This document shows, piece after piece, positions 41,886-51,076 of a stretch of DNA of 64,000 bases. The notes under the pieces are model-generated. The model saw only the letters and a list, made by a program, of their open reading frames with translations. It was not told the DNA's origin and ran no database searches. Each line of letters starts with the position of its first letter. Within the stretch, counting starts at the first letter, position 1. This DNA comes from Cronobacter dublinensis subsp. dublinensis LMG 23823. Its GTDB lineage: Bacteria; Pseudomonadota; Gammaproteobacteria; Enterobacterales; Enterobacteriaceae. The position numbers and the translations under genes were made by a program. Location of the stretch: contig NZ_CP012266.1 in assembly GCF_001277235.1 (NCBI RefSeq), positions 248,001 through 312,000 of the forward strand. The letters are read 5' to 3'.

Positions 41886-44432
41886 TTGTACCTCTATATT
41901 GAGACTCTGAAACAGAGACTGGATGCCATCAATCAATTGCGTGTGGATCGCGCGCTTGCTGCCATGGGGCCTGCTTTCCAACAGGTCTACAGTCTGCTGC
42001 CAACATTATTGCACTATCACCATCCGCTGATGCCGGGATACCTTGAAGGTAACGTTCCCTACGGCATTTGCCTCTACACGCCTGATGAAACCCAACGCCA
42101 CTACCTGAACGAGCTCGAAACGCAGCGCGGCATGCCTGCGCAGCAAACGGTGAAGGGTGAACTGCCGATTACCGGCATCTATTCGATGGGCAGCACCTCC
42201 TCCGTGGGCCAGAGCTGTTCGTCCGATCTCGACATCTGGGTCTGCCACCAGGCATGGCTTGATAATGACGAGCGCCAGTTGCTGCAACGCAAATGCAGCC
42301 TGCTGGAAAGCTGGGCGGCGTCGCTTGGCGTCGAGGTCAGTTTCTTCCTGATTGACGAAAACCGCTTCCGCCATAATGAAAGCGGCAGCCTCGGCGGCGA
42401 AGACTGCGGCTCCACGCAGCACATTTTGCTGCTGGACGAATTCTACCGCACCGCCGTGCGCATGGCGGGCAAGCGCATCCTGTGGAACATGGTGCCGGGC
42501 GATGAAGAAGAGCATTACGACGATTACGTGATGACGCTCTACGCTCAGGGCGTGCTGACGCCGAACGAGTGGCTGGACCTGGGCGGCCTGAGTTCGCTGT
42601 CTGCCGAAGAGTATTTCGGCGCGAGCCTCTGGCAGCTTTATAAAAGCATCGATTCTCCTTATAAAGCCGTGCTGAAAACGCTGCTGCTGGAAGCCTATTC
42701 CTGGGAATACCCGAATACCCGCCTGCTGGCGAAAGACATCAAACAGCGCCTGCACGACGGGGAAATCGTCTCCTTCGGGCTCGATCCCTACTGCATGATG
42801 CTGGAGCGCGTGACGCACTACCTGACCGCTATCGACGACACCGCGCGACTTGATCTCGTGCGCCGCTGTTTCTATCTGAAAGTGTGCGAAAAGCTTTCTC
42901 GCGAGCGCGCCTGCGTTGGCTGGCGCCGCGAGGTATTAAGCCAACTGGTGAAAGCGTGGGGCTGGGACGACGCGCGCCTCTCGATGCTCGATAACCGCGC
43001 CAACTGGAAAATCGACCAGGTGCGCGAGGCGCACAACGAGCTGCTCGATGCGATGATGCAGAGCTACCGCAATCTGATCCGCTTTGCGCGCCGCAACAAC
43101 CTGAGCGTCTCCGCGAGCCCGCAGGATATCGGCGTGCTGACGCGCAAGCTCTACGCCGCGTTTGAAGCGCTGCCGGGCAAAGTCACGCTGGTAAACCCGC
43201 AAATTTCGCCGGATCTCTCTGAGCCGACGCTGACCTTCATCCATGTGCCGCCTGGCCGCGCCAACCGCACCGGCTGGTATCTTTACAACCGCGCGCCGAG
43301 CATGGATTCCATCATCAGCCATCAGCCGCTGGAATATAACCGTTATCTTAATAAGCTGGTGGCCTGGGCCTGGTTTAATGGCCTGCTGACGTCGCGCACC
43401 CGCCTGTTTATTAAGGGCAACGGCATTTGCGATCTGCCGAAGCTGCAGGAGCTGGTGGCTGACGTATCGAGCCATTTCCCGCTGCGCCTGCCCGCGCCGA
43501 CGCCGAAAGCGCTCTACAGCCCGTGCGAAATCCGTCATCTGGCGATTATCGTCAACCTTGAATATGACCCGACGGCGGCCTTCCGCAATCAGGTGGTGCA
43601 TTTCGATTTCCGCAAGCTCGACGTATTCAGCTTCGGCGAACAGCAGCAGTGCCTGGTAGGCAGCATCGACTTGCTGTATCGCAACTCGTGGAACGAAGTG
43701 CGCACGCTGCATTTCAACGGCGAGCAGGCGATGATCGAAGCGCTGAAAACCATTCTCGGCAAAATGCATCAGGACGCCGCGCCGCCGGACAGCGTAGAAG
43801 TCTTTTGCTACAGCCAGCACCTGCGCGGCCTGATCCGCACCCGGGTGCAGCAGTTGGTCTCCGAATGCATTGAGTTCCGCCTCTCCAGCACCCGCCTTGA
43901 GCCGGGCCGCTTCAAAGCGCTGCGCGTGGCGGGCCAGACGTGGGGCCTGTTCTTCGAGCGCCTGAACGTCTCGGTACAGAAGCTGGAAAACGCCATCGAG
44001 TTTTACGGCGCGATTTCGCATAACAAACTGCACGGGTTATCGGTGCAGGTTGAAACCGATCATGTCGAGTTGCCGTCGGTGGTGGATGGGTTTGCGAGCG
44101 AAGGGATTATTCAGTTCTTCTTCGAAGAGACCAACGACGACGGCTTTAACATCTATATTCTCGATGAAAGCAACCGCGCCGAGGTGTATCACCACTGCGA
44201 GGGGAGCAAAGAGGAGCTGGTGCGCGACGTGAGCCGGTTCTATTCGTCGTCCCATGACCGCTTTACCTACGGTTCGAGCTTCGTGAACTTTAACCTGCCG
44301 CAGTTCTACCAGATTGTGAAGGTGGATGGCCGCCAGCAGGTGATCCCGTTCCGTACCCAGACCATCAGCGCCGTGACGCCGCTCAAAGATGACGACAGCG
44401 CCACGCCGCTGTTACAGCAATATCAGTCCTGA
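41886..44432 (+). CDS. cyaA: Class I adenylate cyclase
   Basis: An 848-residue enzyme, making cAMP from ATP. The N-terminal catalytic domain has the nucleotidyltransferase motif GSTSSVGQSCSSDLDIWVCH (about residues 101-120), with the two metal Asp. The C-terminal half is regulatory and responds to phosphorylated IIA-Glc. The start is TTG at 41886 ((M)YLYIETLKQRLDAINQLR), as in E. coli and Salmonella, where the rare UUG start holds expression down. It is convergent with cyaY, stop to stop with no gap. Confidence 0.96.
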   Translation: MYLYIETLKQRLDAINQLRVDRALAAMGPAFQQVYSLLPTLLHYHHPLMPGYLEGNVPYGICLYTPDETQRHYLNELETQRGMPAQQTVKGELPITGIYSMGSTSSVGQSCSSDLDIWVCHQAWLDNDERQLLQRKCSLLESWAASLGVEVSFFLIDENRFRHNESGSLGGEDCGSTQHILLLDEFYRTAVRMAGKRILWNMVPGDEEEHYDDYVMTLYAQGVLTPNEWLDLGGLSSLSAEEYFGASLWQLYKSIDSPYKAVLKTLLLEAYSWEYPNTRLLAKDIKQRLHDGEIVSFGLDPYCMMLERVTHYLTAIDDTARLDLVRRCFYLKVCEKLSRERACVGWRREVLSQLVKAWGWDDARLSMLDNRANWKIDQVREAHNELLDAMMQSYRNLIRFARRNNLSVSASPQDIGVLTRKLYAAFEALPGKVTLVNPQISPDLSEPTLTFIHVPPGRANRTGWYLYNRAPSMDSIISHQPLEYNRYLNKLVAWAWFNGLLTSRTRLFIKGNGICDLPKLQELVADVSSHFPLRLPAPTPKALYSPCEIRHLAIIVNLEYDPTAAFRNQVVHFDFRKLDVFSFGEQQQCLVGSIDLLYRNSWNEVRTLHFNGEQAMIEALKTILGKMHQDAAPPDSVEVFCYSQHLRGLIRTRVQQLVSECIEFRLSSTRLEPGRFKALRVAGQTWGLFFERLNVSVQKLENAIEFYGAISHNKLHGLSVQVETDHVELPSVVDGFASEGIIQFFFEETNDDGFNIYILDESNRAEVYHHCEGSKEELVRDVSRFYSSSHDRFTYGSSFVNFNLPQFYQIVKVDGRQQVIPFRTQTISAVTPLKDDDSATPLLQQYQS

Positions 44433-44753
44433 TTAACGAAAGCTGACCGCTTCGCCCGCCTGCTGCGTGGCGGCGGTTTCCAGCAGATCCCAGAACCCTT
44501 CGCCGCTGCGATCGCAGACCCATTCGTCGTTTTTATAGTCGAAGTGATAACCGCCCTGTTTGGTCGCCAGCCACACCTGATGCAGCGGCTCCTGACGGTT
44601 GATAATGATTTTGCTGCCGTTTTCAAACGACAGCGTCAGCACGCCGCCGTTGATTTCGCAGTCGATATCGCTGTCGCCGTCCCATGCGTCGAGACGCTCT
44701 TCAATGGTCATCCACAGGCCGTCGGCCAGGCGGTGAAATTCGCTGTCGTTCAT
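44433..44753 (-). CDS. cyaY: Frataxin homologue CyaY
   Basis: A 106-residue frataxin-fold protein, equal to E. coli CyaY. An acidic N-terminal helix (EFHRLADGLWMTIEERLDAW, then DGDSDIDCE) binds iron, and the beta-sheet with NRQEPLHQVWLATKQGGYHF contacts IscS. It controls Fe-S cluster assembly on IscU. The start at 44753 (MNDSEFHRL) is chosen by homology; the open frame reaches further upstream without support. Confidence 0.95.
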   Translation of the reverse strand: MNDSEFHRLADGLWMTIEERLDAWDGDSDIDCEINGGVLTLSFENGSKIIINRQEPLHQVWLATKQGGYHFDYKNDEWVCDRSGEGFWDLLETAATQQAGEAVSFR

Positions 44754-44919
44754 ATCTGCTTCCTGTTGTACGCAATGGCGGCAGTATAAAAGCAATAGCG
44801 GGGAATAGAAACCGGCGGTCAGGACGGCTTTTGTGTCATCCCGCGTTACGCAAACTCTTGCTTTTGCATCTTCACCTGCGATGATAGAAAACAGATGAAT
44901 GAACAACAGGCACCGATAA

Positions 44920-45123
44920 ATGAAAACGATTTTTCGCTCTCTGGCAGTGATGCTGACGCTGTTTAGCCTCACCGGCTGTGGCCTCAAAGGCCCGCTTTAC
45001 TTCCCGCCAGCAGACAGCAAAGCCCAGCCGCAGAAAGCGCCGGCTCCGCAAACCCAGTCGACAATCCCGGATACCAACAACCGTGGCGATGTCGATGGCC
45101 CGACGCAGGTGAGCACGCAGTAA
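44920..45123 (+). CDS. lptM: Lipoprotein LptM (YifL)
   Basis: A 67-residue lipoprotein. The signal peptide MKTIFRSLAVMLTLFSLTG is followed by the lipobox Cys at residue 20 (LTGC), then GLKGPLYFPP, conserved in the family, and a Pro/Gln-rich tail. In E. coli LptM binds the LPS translocon LptD-LptE and promotes its correct disulfide formation. Residue 21 is Gly, not Asp, so outer membrane sorting is expected. It is 32 nt before dapF and likely cotranscribed with it. Confidence 0.93.
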   Translation: MKTIFRSLAVMLTLFSLTGCGLKGPLYFPPADSKAQPQKAPAPQTQSTIPDTNNRGDVDGPTQVSTQ

Positions 45124-45155
45124 TCTCCTCGTAACCGCGCAAACGGAGTACAACA

Positions 45156-45980
45156 ATGCAGTTCGCTAAGATGCATGGCCTGGGTAACGACTTTATGGTC
45201 GTGGACGCGGTGACGCAAAACGTCTTTTTTTCCCCTGAGATGATCCGCCGTCTGGCGGACAGACATCATGGGGTGGGGTTCGATCAACTACTGATCGTCG
45301 AGCCGCCTTACGATCCTGACCTTGATTTTCACTATCGCATTTTCAACGCCGACGGCAGCGAAGTAGCCCAGTGCGGCAACGGCGCGCGCTGCTTCGCGCG
45401 GTTTGTACGCCTGAAAGGGCTCACTAACAAACGCGATATCCGCGTCAGTACGGCGAACGGGCGGATGATTTTAACCGTCAATGAAGACGAACTGGTGCGC
45501 GTGAACATGGGCGAACCGGTGTTTGAGCCCTCGCTGGTGCCGTTTCGCGCCAATAAGGCCGAGAAGACGTACATCATGCGCGCCGCCGAGCAGACCGTGC
45601 TGTGCGGCGTGGTCTCAATGGGCAACCCCCACTGCGTGATTCAGGTCGATGATGTCAGCACCGCGCCGGTGGAGACGCTCGGCCCGCTGATGGAAAGCCA
45701 CGAGCGCTTCCCGGAGCGCGCCAACATCGGTTTTATGCAGGTGATGAACCCGGAACATATCCGGCTGCGCGTCTTCGAGCGCGGCGCCGGCGAAACCCAG
45801 GCCTGCGGCAGCGGCGCATGCGCCGCGGTCGCGGTCGGCATTCAGCAGGGTCTGCTGGCAGCCCAGGTGCGCGTTGATTTACCCGGCGGTCGGCTGGATA
45901 TCGCCTGGAAAGGGCCAGGCAATCCGCTCTTTATGACCGGCCCCGCCACCCACGTTTATGATGGATTTATTCACTTATGA
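45156..45980 (+). CDS. dapF: Diaminopimelate epimerase
   Basis: A 274-residue cofactor-free racemase converting LL- to meso-diaminopimelate for lysine and peptidoglycan. The two catalytic cysteines are in CGNGARCFARF (Cys about 73) and ACGSGACAAVAVG (Cys about 217). Length equals E. coli DapF. It overlaps yigA by 4 nt, beginning a coupled run dapF-yigA-xerC-yigB. Confidence 0.97.
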   Translation: MQFAKMHGLGNDFMVVDAVTQNVFFSPEMIRRLADRHHGVGFDQLLIVEPPYDPDLDFHYRIFNADGSEVAQCGNGARCFARFVRLKGLTNKRDIRVSTANGRMILTVNEDELVRVNMGEPVFEPSLVPFRANKAEKTYIMRAAEQTVLCGVVSMGNPHCVIQVDDVSTAPVETLGPLMESHERFPERANIGFMQVMNPEHIRLRVFERGAGETQACGSGACAAVAVGIQQGLLAAQVRVDLPGGRLDIAWKGPGNPLFMTGPATHVYDGFIHL

Positions 45981-46681
45981 GTAAGGCTGGAGAACAGCAG
46001 GAGAACCTGGCGGCGCTCGATGACGACGCGGTGCTCGATTACCTGCTGCGTTATCCCGATTTTTTCATCCGCAACGCCGCGATGGTTGAGCAGATCCGCG
46101 TGCCGCACCCGGTGCGTGGAACGGTCTCGCTGGTGGAGTGGCATATGGCGCGCGCGCGCAACCACATCAACGAACTGGAAGAAAACATGACGTTGCTGAT
46201 GGAGCAGGCGAGCGCCAACGAAGGGCTTTTCTATCGTCTGCTGAAGCTGCAGGGGCGGCTCGCCTGCGCGGGCAGCCTTCAGGAGATGCTGGAGCGCCTG
46301 AACCGCTGGGCGCGCGATATGGGCCTTGCGGGCGCGAACATCCGCCTGTTTCCCGAGCGCTGGCGTCTCGGCGCGCCGTCCGGGTTTACGCATCTGGCGC
46401 TGTCGCGTCAGGCGTTTGAGCCGGTACGTATCCAGCGTCTCGGCCAGCAGACGCATTATCTGGGCACGCTGAACGGCCCGGAGCTGCTGGTGGTGCTGCC
46501 GGAAGCAAAAGCCGTGGGCTCGGTGGCGATGTCGCTGCTTGGCGAACATGGCGAGCTCGGCGTGCTGATCTTCAGCAGCCGCGACCCACAGCATTATCAG
46601 CAGGGGCAGGGCACGCAGCTGTTGCACGAGCTGTCGCTGATGCTGCCGGATCTGCTGGCGCGCTGGATAGAACGCGTATGA
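45977..46681 (+). CDS. yigA: DUF484 family protein YigA
   Basis: A 234-residue DUF484 protein, a GAF-like fold of unknown function. The N-terminal helical part contains DDAVLDYLLRYPDFF and a coiled coil (HMARARNHINELEENMTLLM), followed by a GAF-like domain (about 100-230). It is always near xerC and dapF in gammaproteobacteria, and here overlaps both by 4 nt. Nothing in the sequence gives an activity. Confidence 0.9.
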   Translation: MSKAGEQQENLAALDDDAVLDYLLRYPDFFIRNAAMVEQIRVPHPVRGTVSLVEWHMARARNHINELEENMTLLMEQASANEGLFYRLLKLQGRLACAGSLQEMLERLNRWARDMGLAGANIRLFPERWRLGAPSGFTHLALSRQAFEPVRIQRLGQQTHYLGTLNGPELLVVLPEAKAVGSVAMSLLGEHGELGVLIFSSRDPQHYQQGQGTQLLHELSLMLPDLLARWIERV

Positions 46682-47583
46682 CTGCGTCGCCACTCCAGCC
46701 AGCCGTCGAGCGCTTTCTGCGTTACCTGAAAGTCGAGCGCCAGCTCAGCCCGGTCACGCTGGTTAATTATGAACGCCAGCTGTCGGCGCTCGTTGGGCTT
46801 GCGGGCGAGGCGGGGCTGAAAAGTTGGGCGGAGTGCGACGCCGCGATGGTGCGCTCGCTCGCGGTGCGTAGCCGCCGCGCGGGGCTGGGGCCGTCAAGCC
46901 TGGCGCTGCGTCTGTCGGCGCTGCGCAGTTTCTTCGACTGGCAGGTCAGCCAGGGCGAGCTGAAAGCGAACCCGGCGAAAGGCATCACCACGCCGAAAAC
47001 GCCGCGGCATTTGCCGAAAAATATCGATGTCGATGATGTGAACCGGCTGCTGGATATCGATCTTAACGATCCGCTGGCCGTGCGCGACCGCGCGATGCTG
47101 GAATTAATGTACGGCGCGGGGCTGCGTCTTTCGGAGCTGGTCAACATCGACTGCCATCATCTCGACCTCGCCAGCGGCGAAGTGTGGGTGATGGGTAAAG
47201 GCAGCAAAGAGCGGCGTCTGCCCATAGGGCGCAGCGCGGTCGCCTGGATTGAACACTGGCTCAACCTGCGCGAGCTGTTTGGCCCCGACGATGACGCGCT
47301 GTTTTTATCAAAGCAGGGCAAGCGCATCTCGGCGCGCAACGTGCAGAAACGCTTCGCGGAGTGGGGAATTAAGCAGGGGCTGAACAGCCATGTGCATCCT
47401 CATAAACTTCGCCACTCCTTTGCGACGCATATGCTGGAATCAAGCGGCGATCTGCGCGCGGTGCAGGAGCTGCTCGGTCACGCGAATCTCTCTACCACCC
47501 AGATTTACACCCATCTTGATTTCCAGCATTTGGCTTCGGTATACGACGCGGCGCATCCACGCGCCAGACGAGGAAAACCGTAA
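46678..47583 (+). CDS. xerC: Tyrosine recombinase XerC
   Basis: A 301-residue tyrosine recombinase that with XerD resolves chromosome dimers at dif under FtsK control. An N-terminal SAM-like core-binding domain (about 10-95) precedes the catalytic domain. Catalytic residues are visible: Arg in GAGLRLSELV, Lys in GKGSKERRLPIG, HxxR in HPHKLRHSFATH, His in LLGHANLSTTQIYTH, and Tyr in that same segment. Length is near E. coli (298). The stop overlaps the yigB ATG (TAATG). Confidence 0.97.
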   Translation: MTASPLQPAVERFLRYLKVERQLSPVTLVNYERQLSALVGLAGEAGLKSWAECDAAMVRSLAVRSRRAGLGPSSLALRLSALRSFFDWQVSQGELKANPAKGITTPKTPRHLPKNIDVDDVNRLLDIDLNDPLAVRDRAMLELMYGAGLRLSELVNIDCHHLDLASGEVWVMGKGSKERRLPIGRSAVAWIEHWLNLRELFGPDDDALFLSKQGKRISARNVQKRFAEWGIKQGLNSHVHPHKLRHSFATHMLESSGDLRAVQELLGHANLSTTQIYTHLDFQHLASVYDAAHPRARRGKP

Positions 47584-48299
47584 TGTACTTTTACCGTCCG
47601 CTTGGCAGCATTGCCGCCCTGACGTTTGACCTTGACGATACGCTTTACGATAACCGCCCGGTTATCGCCCGCACCGAGCAGGAGACGCTGGCGTTTATGC
47701 AGCGTTATCATCCGCGCCTCAACGCCTTCACCGCCGCCGATCTCCACCGCGCCCGCGCCGCGCTGCGCCAGCAGGAGCCGGAGATTTATCATGATGTCAC
47801 CGAATGGCGGCGGCGCGCGATTGAACAGGTAATGCTCGAAGCCGGGCTTTCCGCGCACGAGGCGTCCGAGGGCGCGAACGACGCGATGGTGAATTTCGCC
47901 CGCTGGCGCAGCCGCATCGAGGTGCCGACGGAAAACCTCGACGCCTTACAGCAGCTCGCGAAAAAGTGGCCGCTGGTGGCTATCACCAACGGAAACGCCG
48001 AACCGGAGCAGTTTGGCCTCGGCGGCCTGTTTCAGTTTGTGCTGCGCGCCGGGCCGCATGGCCGCGCCAAGCCTTACGGCGATATGTACCATCTGGCGGC
48101 GCAGAAGCTCGGCGTGGCGCCCGAGGCGCTCCTGCATGTCGGCGATGACCTGACCACTGACGTTGCGGGCGCTATCCGCGCGGGCGCTCAGGCGTGCTGG
48201 ATAAACCTGCTGGAAGGCGATCTGATGCAAATCGACGACAGCCGCTTGTTGCCGCATCTTGAGATTTCGCGGTTGGCATCCCTGACCTCGCTGATATAA
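47583..48299 (+). CDS. yigB: HAD phosphatase YigB (flavin pathway)
   Basis: A 238-residue HAD hydrolase, E. coli length. Motif I is DLDDTLYDN (nucleophile Asp about residue 17), motif II in VAITNGNAEP, motif III Lys in GRAKPYGDMY, motif IV in HVGDDLTTDV. E. coli YigB dephosphorylates 5-amino-6-(5-phosphoribitylamino)uracil in riboflavin synthesis, and FMN. It begins on the last base of the xerC stop. The uvrD promoter lies inside its 3' end. Confidence 0.92.
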   Translation: MYFYRPLGSIAALTFDLDDTLYDNRPVIARTEQETLAFMQRYHPRLNAFTAADLHRARAALRQQEPEIYHDVTEWRRRAIEQVMLEAGLSAHEASEGANDAMVNFARWRSRIEVPTENLDALQQLAKKWPLVAITNGNAEPEQFGLGGLFQFVLRAGPHGRAKPYGDMYHLAAQKLGVAPEALLHVGDDLTTDVAGAIRAGAQACWINLLEGDLMQIDDSRLLPHLEISRLASLTSLI

Positions 48300-48326
48300 T
48301 CATCACTACTCTGTATATAATTCCAG
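48273..48326 (+). promoter_or_regulatory. uvrD promoter with LexA box
   Basis: -35 TTGGCA (48273-48278), 16 bp, -10 TATAAT (48295-48300), located in the end of yigB. The SOS box CTGTATATAATTCCAG is at 48311-48326 and fits CTGT-N8-ACAG with one mismatch. It lies at about +5 to +20, close to the E. coli uvrD arrangement. A second TATAAT is embedded in the box. Confidence 0.8.
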
Positions 48327-48435
48327 GTTTTTGGCGAGCGTCGCTCTGCGTCGCCGCCCTGTCATGACATAAGCCTGGTCTGCGAGACGCCTGCGGGCGT
48401 TTTGTGTTTTTCCTGTTTTTAACGCGGCGGTGCCA

Positions 48436-50598
48436 ATGGACGTTTCTTACCTGCTCGACAGCCTTAACGATAAACAGCGCGAAGCCGTAGCCGCGCCGCG
48501 CAGCAATATGCTGGTGCTGGCAGGTGCAGGCAGCGGTAAGACGCGCGTGCTGGTGCATCGTATCGCCTGGCTGATGATGGTAGAAAACTGTTCGCCGTAC
48601 TCCATCATGGCGGTGACCTTTACCAACAAAGCGGCGGCGGAGATGCGTCATCGTATCGGCCAGCTGATGGGCACCAGCCAGGGCGGCATGTGGGTCGGCA
48701 CGTTCCACGGCCTCGCCCACCGTCTGCTGCGCGCGCACCATATGGACGCGAATCTCCCCCAGGATTTCCAGATCCTCGACAGCGACGATCAGCTGCGTCT
48801 GCTCAAGCGTCTTATCAAGGCGATGAATCTGGACGAGAAGCAGTGGCCGCCGCGCCAGGCGATGTGGTACATCAACGGCAAAAAAGATGAGGGCCTGCGC
48901 CCGCACCATATCGAGAGCTACGGCAACCCGGTAGAGCAGACCTGGCAGAAGGTCTATCAGGCATACCAGGAGGCGTGCGACCGCGCAGGCCTGGTGGATT
49001 TCGCCGAACTGCTGCTGCGCGCCCATGAGCTGTGGCTCAACAAACCGCATATCCTTAACCACTACCGAGAGCGCTTCACCAATATTCTGGTGGATGAGTT
49101 TCAGGACACCAACGGCATTCAGTACGCCTGGATCCGCCTGCTGGCGGGCGACACCGGCAAGGTCATGATTGTCGGCGACGATGACCAGTCGATTTACGGC
49201 TGGCGCGGCGCGCAGGTCGAAAACATCCAGCGCTTCCTGAACGATTTCCAGGGCGCGCAGACTATTCGTCTGGAGCAGAACTACCGCTCCACCAACAATA
49301 TTCTCAACGCCGCCAACGCCCTTATCGCCAATAACGCCGGTCGCCTCGGCAAAGAGCTGTGGACCGACGGCAGCGACGGCGAGCCTATTTCCCTTTACTG
49401 CGCGTTCAACGAGCTGGACGAAGCGCGCTTTGTGGTGAACCGCATCAAGGTGTGGCAGGAGAACGGCGGTGCGCTGCAAGACTGCGCCATTCTGTATCGC
49501 AGCAACGCCCAGTCGCGCGTGCTGGAAGAGGCGCTGTTGCAGGCGAGCATGCCGTACCGTATCTACGGCGGCATGCGATTCTTCGAACGCCAGGAGATCA
49601 AAGACGCGCTGGCGTACCTGCGTCTTATCGCCAACCGCAACGACGATGCGGCCTTCGAGCGCGTGGTGAATACGCCGACGCGCGGCATTGGCGATCGCAC
49701 GCTGGATGTGGTGCGCCAGACCGCGCGCGACCGCCAGCTCACGCTCTGGCAGGCGTGCCGTCAGCTGTTGCAGGAAAAAGCGCTGGCCGGACGCGCCGCC
49801 AGCGCGCTTCAGCGCTTCCTTGAGCTTGTCGACGCGCTGGCGCATGACACCATCGATATGCCGCTGCATGTCCAGACCGACCGGGTCATCAAAGACTCCG
49901 GCCTGTGGCTGATGTATGAGCAGGAAAAAGGCGAGAAAGGCCAGGCGCGTATCGAAAACTTAGAGGAACTGGTGACGGCGACGCGCCAGTTCAGCTACAA
50001 CGAAGAAGACGAAGATTTAATGCCGCTGCAGGCATTTTTGTCCCACGCGGCGCTGGAAGCGGGCGAAGGGCAGGCCGACGCCTGGCAGGACGCGGTGCAG
50101 CTGATGACGCTGCACTCCGCCAAAGGGCTGGAGTTTCCGCAGGTGTTTATCGTCGGGATGGAAGAGGGGATGTTCCCAAGCCAGATGTCGCTTGATGAGG
50201 GTGGACGTCTGGAAGAGGAGCGTCGCCTGGCCTACGTGGGCGTTACCCGCGCCATGCAGAAGCTGACGCTGACCTACGCTGAAACCCGTCGCCTGTATGG
50301 CAAAGAGGCGTATCACCGACCTTCGCGTTTTATCGCCGAGCTGCCGGAAGGCTGCGTGGAAGAGGTGCGCCTGCGCGCGAGCGTCAGCCGCCCGGTCAGC
50401 CATAAGCAGCTGGGCGCGCCGGTGGCGCAGAATGATTCCGGCTACAAGCTCGGCCAGCGCGTGCGCCACCCGAAATTCGGCGAAGGCACGATTGTGAATC
50501 TCGAAGGCAGCGGCGAACACAGCCGTCTGCAGGTGGCGTTCAACGGGCAGGGCATCAAATGGCTGGTGGCCGCCTATGCGCGCCTCGAAAACGTCTGA
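48436..50598 (+). CDS. uvrD: DNA helicase II (UvrD)
   Basis: A 720-residue superfamily 1A 3'-5' helicase, E. coli length. Motif I AGAGSGKT (about residues 29-36), II VDEFQDTN, III DDDQSIYGWRGA, IV EQNYRST, V TLHSAKGLEFPQVF, VI AYVGVTRAM, and the C-terminal Tudor-like domain that touches RNA polymerase and partners (KLGQRVRHPKFGEGTIVN). It unwinds DNA in mismatch and nucleotide excision repair. The start at 48436 (MDVSYLLDSLNDKQ) is by homology; a GTG two codons upstream is possible. Confidence 0.97.
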   Translation: MDVSYLLDSLNDKQREAVAAPRSNMLVLAGAGSGKTRVLVHRIAWLMMVENCSPYSIMAVTFTNKAAAEMRHRIGQLMGTSQGGMWVGTFHGLAHRLLRAHHMDANLPQDFQILDSDDQLRLLKRLIKAMNLDEKQWPPRQAMWYINGKKDEGLRPHHIESYGNPVEQTWQKVYQAYQEACDRAGLVDFAELLLRAHELWLNKPHILNHYRERFTNILVDEFQDTNGIQYAWIRLLAGDTGKVMIVGDDDQSIYGWRGAQVENIQRFLNDFQGAQTIRLEQNYRSTNNILNAANALIANNAGRLGKELWTDGSDGEPISLYCAFNELDEARFVVNRIKVWQENGGALQDCAILYRSNAQSRVLEEALLQASMPYRIYGGMRFFERQEIKDALAYLRLIANRNDDAAFERVVNTPTRGIGDRTLDVVRQTARDRQLTLWQACRQLLQEKALAGRAASALQRFLELVDALAHDTIDMPLHVQTDRVIKDSGLWLMYEQEKGEKGQARIENLEELVTATRQFSYNEEDEDLMPLQAFLSHAALEAGEGQADAWQDAVQLMTLHSAKGLEFPQVFIVGMEEGMFPSQMSLDEGGRLEEERRLAYVGVTRAMQKLTLTYAETRRLYGKEAYHRPSRFIAELPEGCVEEVRLRASVSRPVSHKQLGAPVAQNDSGYKLGQRVRHPKFGEGTIVNLEGSGEHSRLQVAFNGQGIKWLVAAYARLENV

Positions 50599-50615
50599 TG
50601 CTTTCACTCTCAGGC

Positions 50616-50652
50616 AAAAGGCCGCCGGCGCGTTGCGTCAGCGGCCTTTTTC
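50616..50652 (+). terminator. uvrD terminator
   Basis: A 10-bp stem AAAAGGCCGC / GCGGCCTTTT with a 15-nt loop and T run, 18 nt after uvrD. Confidence 0.88.
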
Positions 50653-50760
50653 TTTTCTTCACGCGAGGCCGGATTTTCTGTCATCTGACGCGGCGATAAT
50701 CGCCCGCGACGGGGAGAAGCGAAGCGCGAAAACGCTCCGGCAAAACGCGCCCGCAGGCAC

Positions 50761-51076
50761 TATAATTCCCATCAATCATTGAGGTGTTTTATCTTAAGTG
50801 TACGTGTTGACGCCTAATTTTTGGTGGCGTAACATGCGCCCACGATTACGCTAAGAGGACATTCGCCTTGGACACACCCAGTAGATGCTGGCTCAAAACC
50901 CTGTCAAACAGGAACAACTCCTAAGGCTATCCTCTTACGCTGATGGCCTTAGTGGTTGTCAGCGACTGTTTTCTCTCCCGTCGCGCTGAGTCAGGCTGTT
51001 TAATGGTCTGAAACCCAATCTGTTTCTGTGTGCCCAACCGAACTGTCCAGAATTTGTTTTTTTGGGAGTCCCGGTC
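50761..51076 (+). promoter_or_regulatory. corA promoter and structured leader
   Basis: TATAAT at 50761-50766 is a likely -10 with a poor -35, which implies a leader of roughly 300 nt before corA. Two short stems can form that exclude each other: TAAGAGG (50852-50858) with CCTCTTA (50931-50937), and CTAAGGC (50921-50927) with GCCTTAG (50946-50952). The second uses bases at the stop of the small ORF at 50868. In Salmonella the corA leader carries a short ORF and alternative stems that control Rho-dependent termination by Mg2+. The same logic is inferred here. No other gene is seen in 50599-51076. Confidence 0.6.
50868..50924 (+). CDS. Leader ORF of corA (ysgD/corL position)
   Basis: An 18-codon ORF with a TTG start, MDTPSRCWLKTLSNRNNS, preceded by AAGAGGA with 8 nt spacing. 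It sits in the corA leader, where E. coli has the small gene ysgD and Salmonella the regulatory ORF corL. Its stop codon lies in one arm of a potential stem. Translation is plausible from the ribosome site and position; the naming is from memory of the locus. Confidence 0.5.
   Translation: MDTPSRCWLKTLSNRNNS

Noticed and set aside
48172..49869. A 565-codon open frame opposite yigB/uvrD
   Set aside because: It is antisense to strongly conserved uvrD, has no recognisable domain and is rich in His, Arg and Gln as expected for the shadow of a G+C-rich gene.
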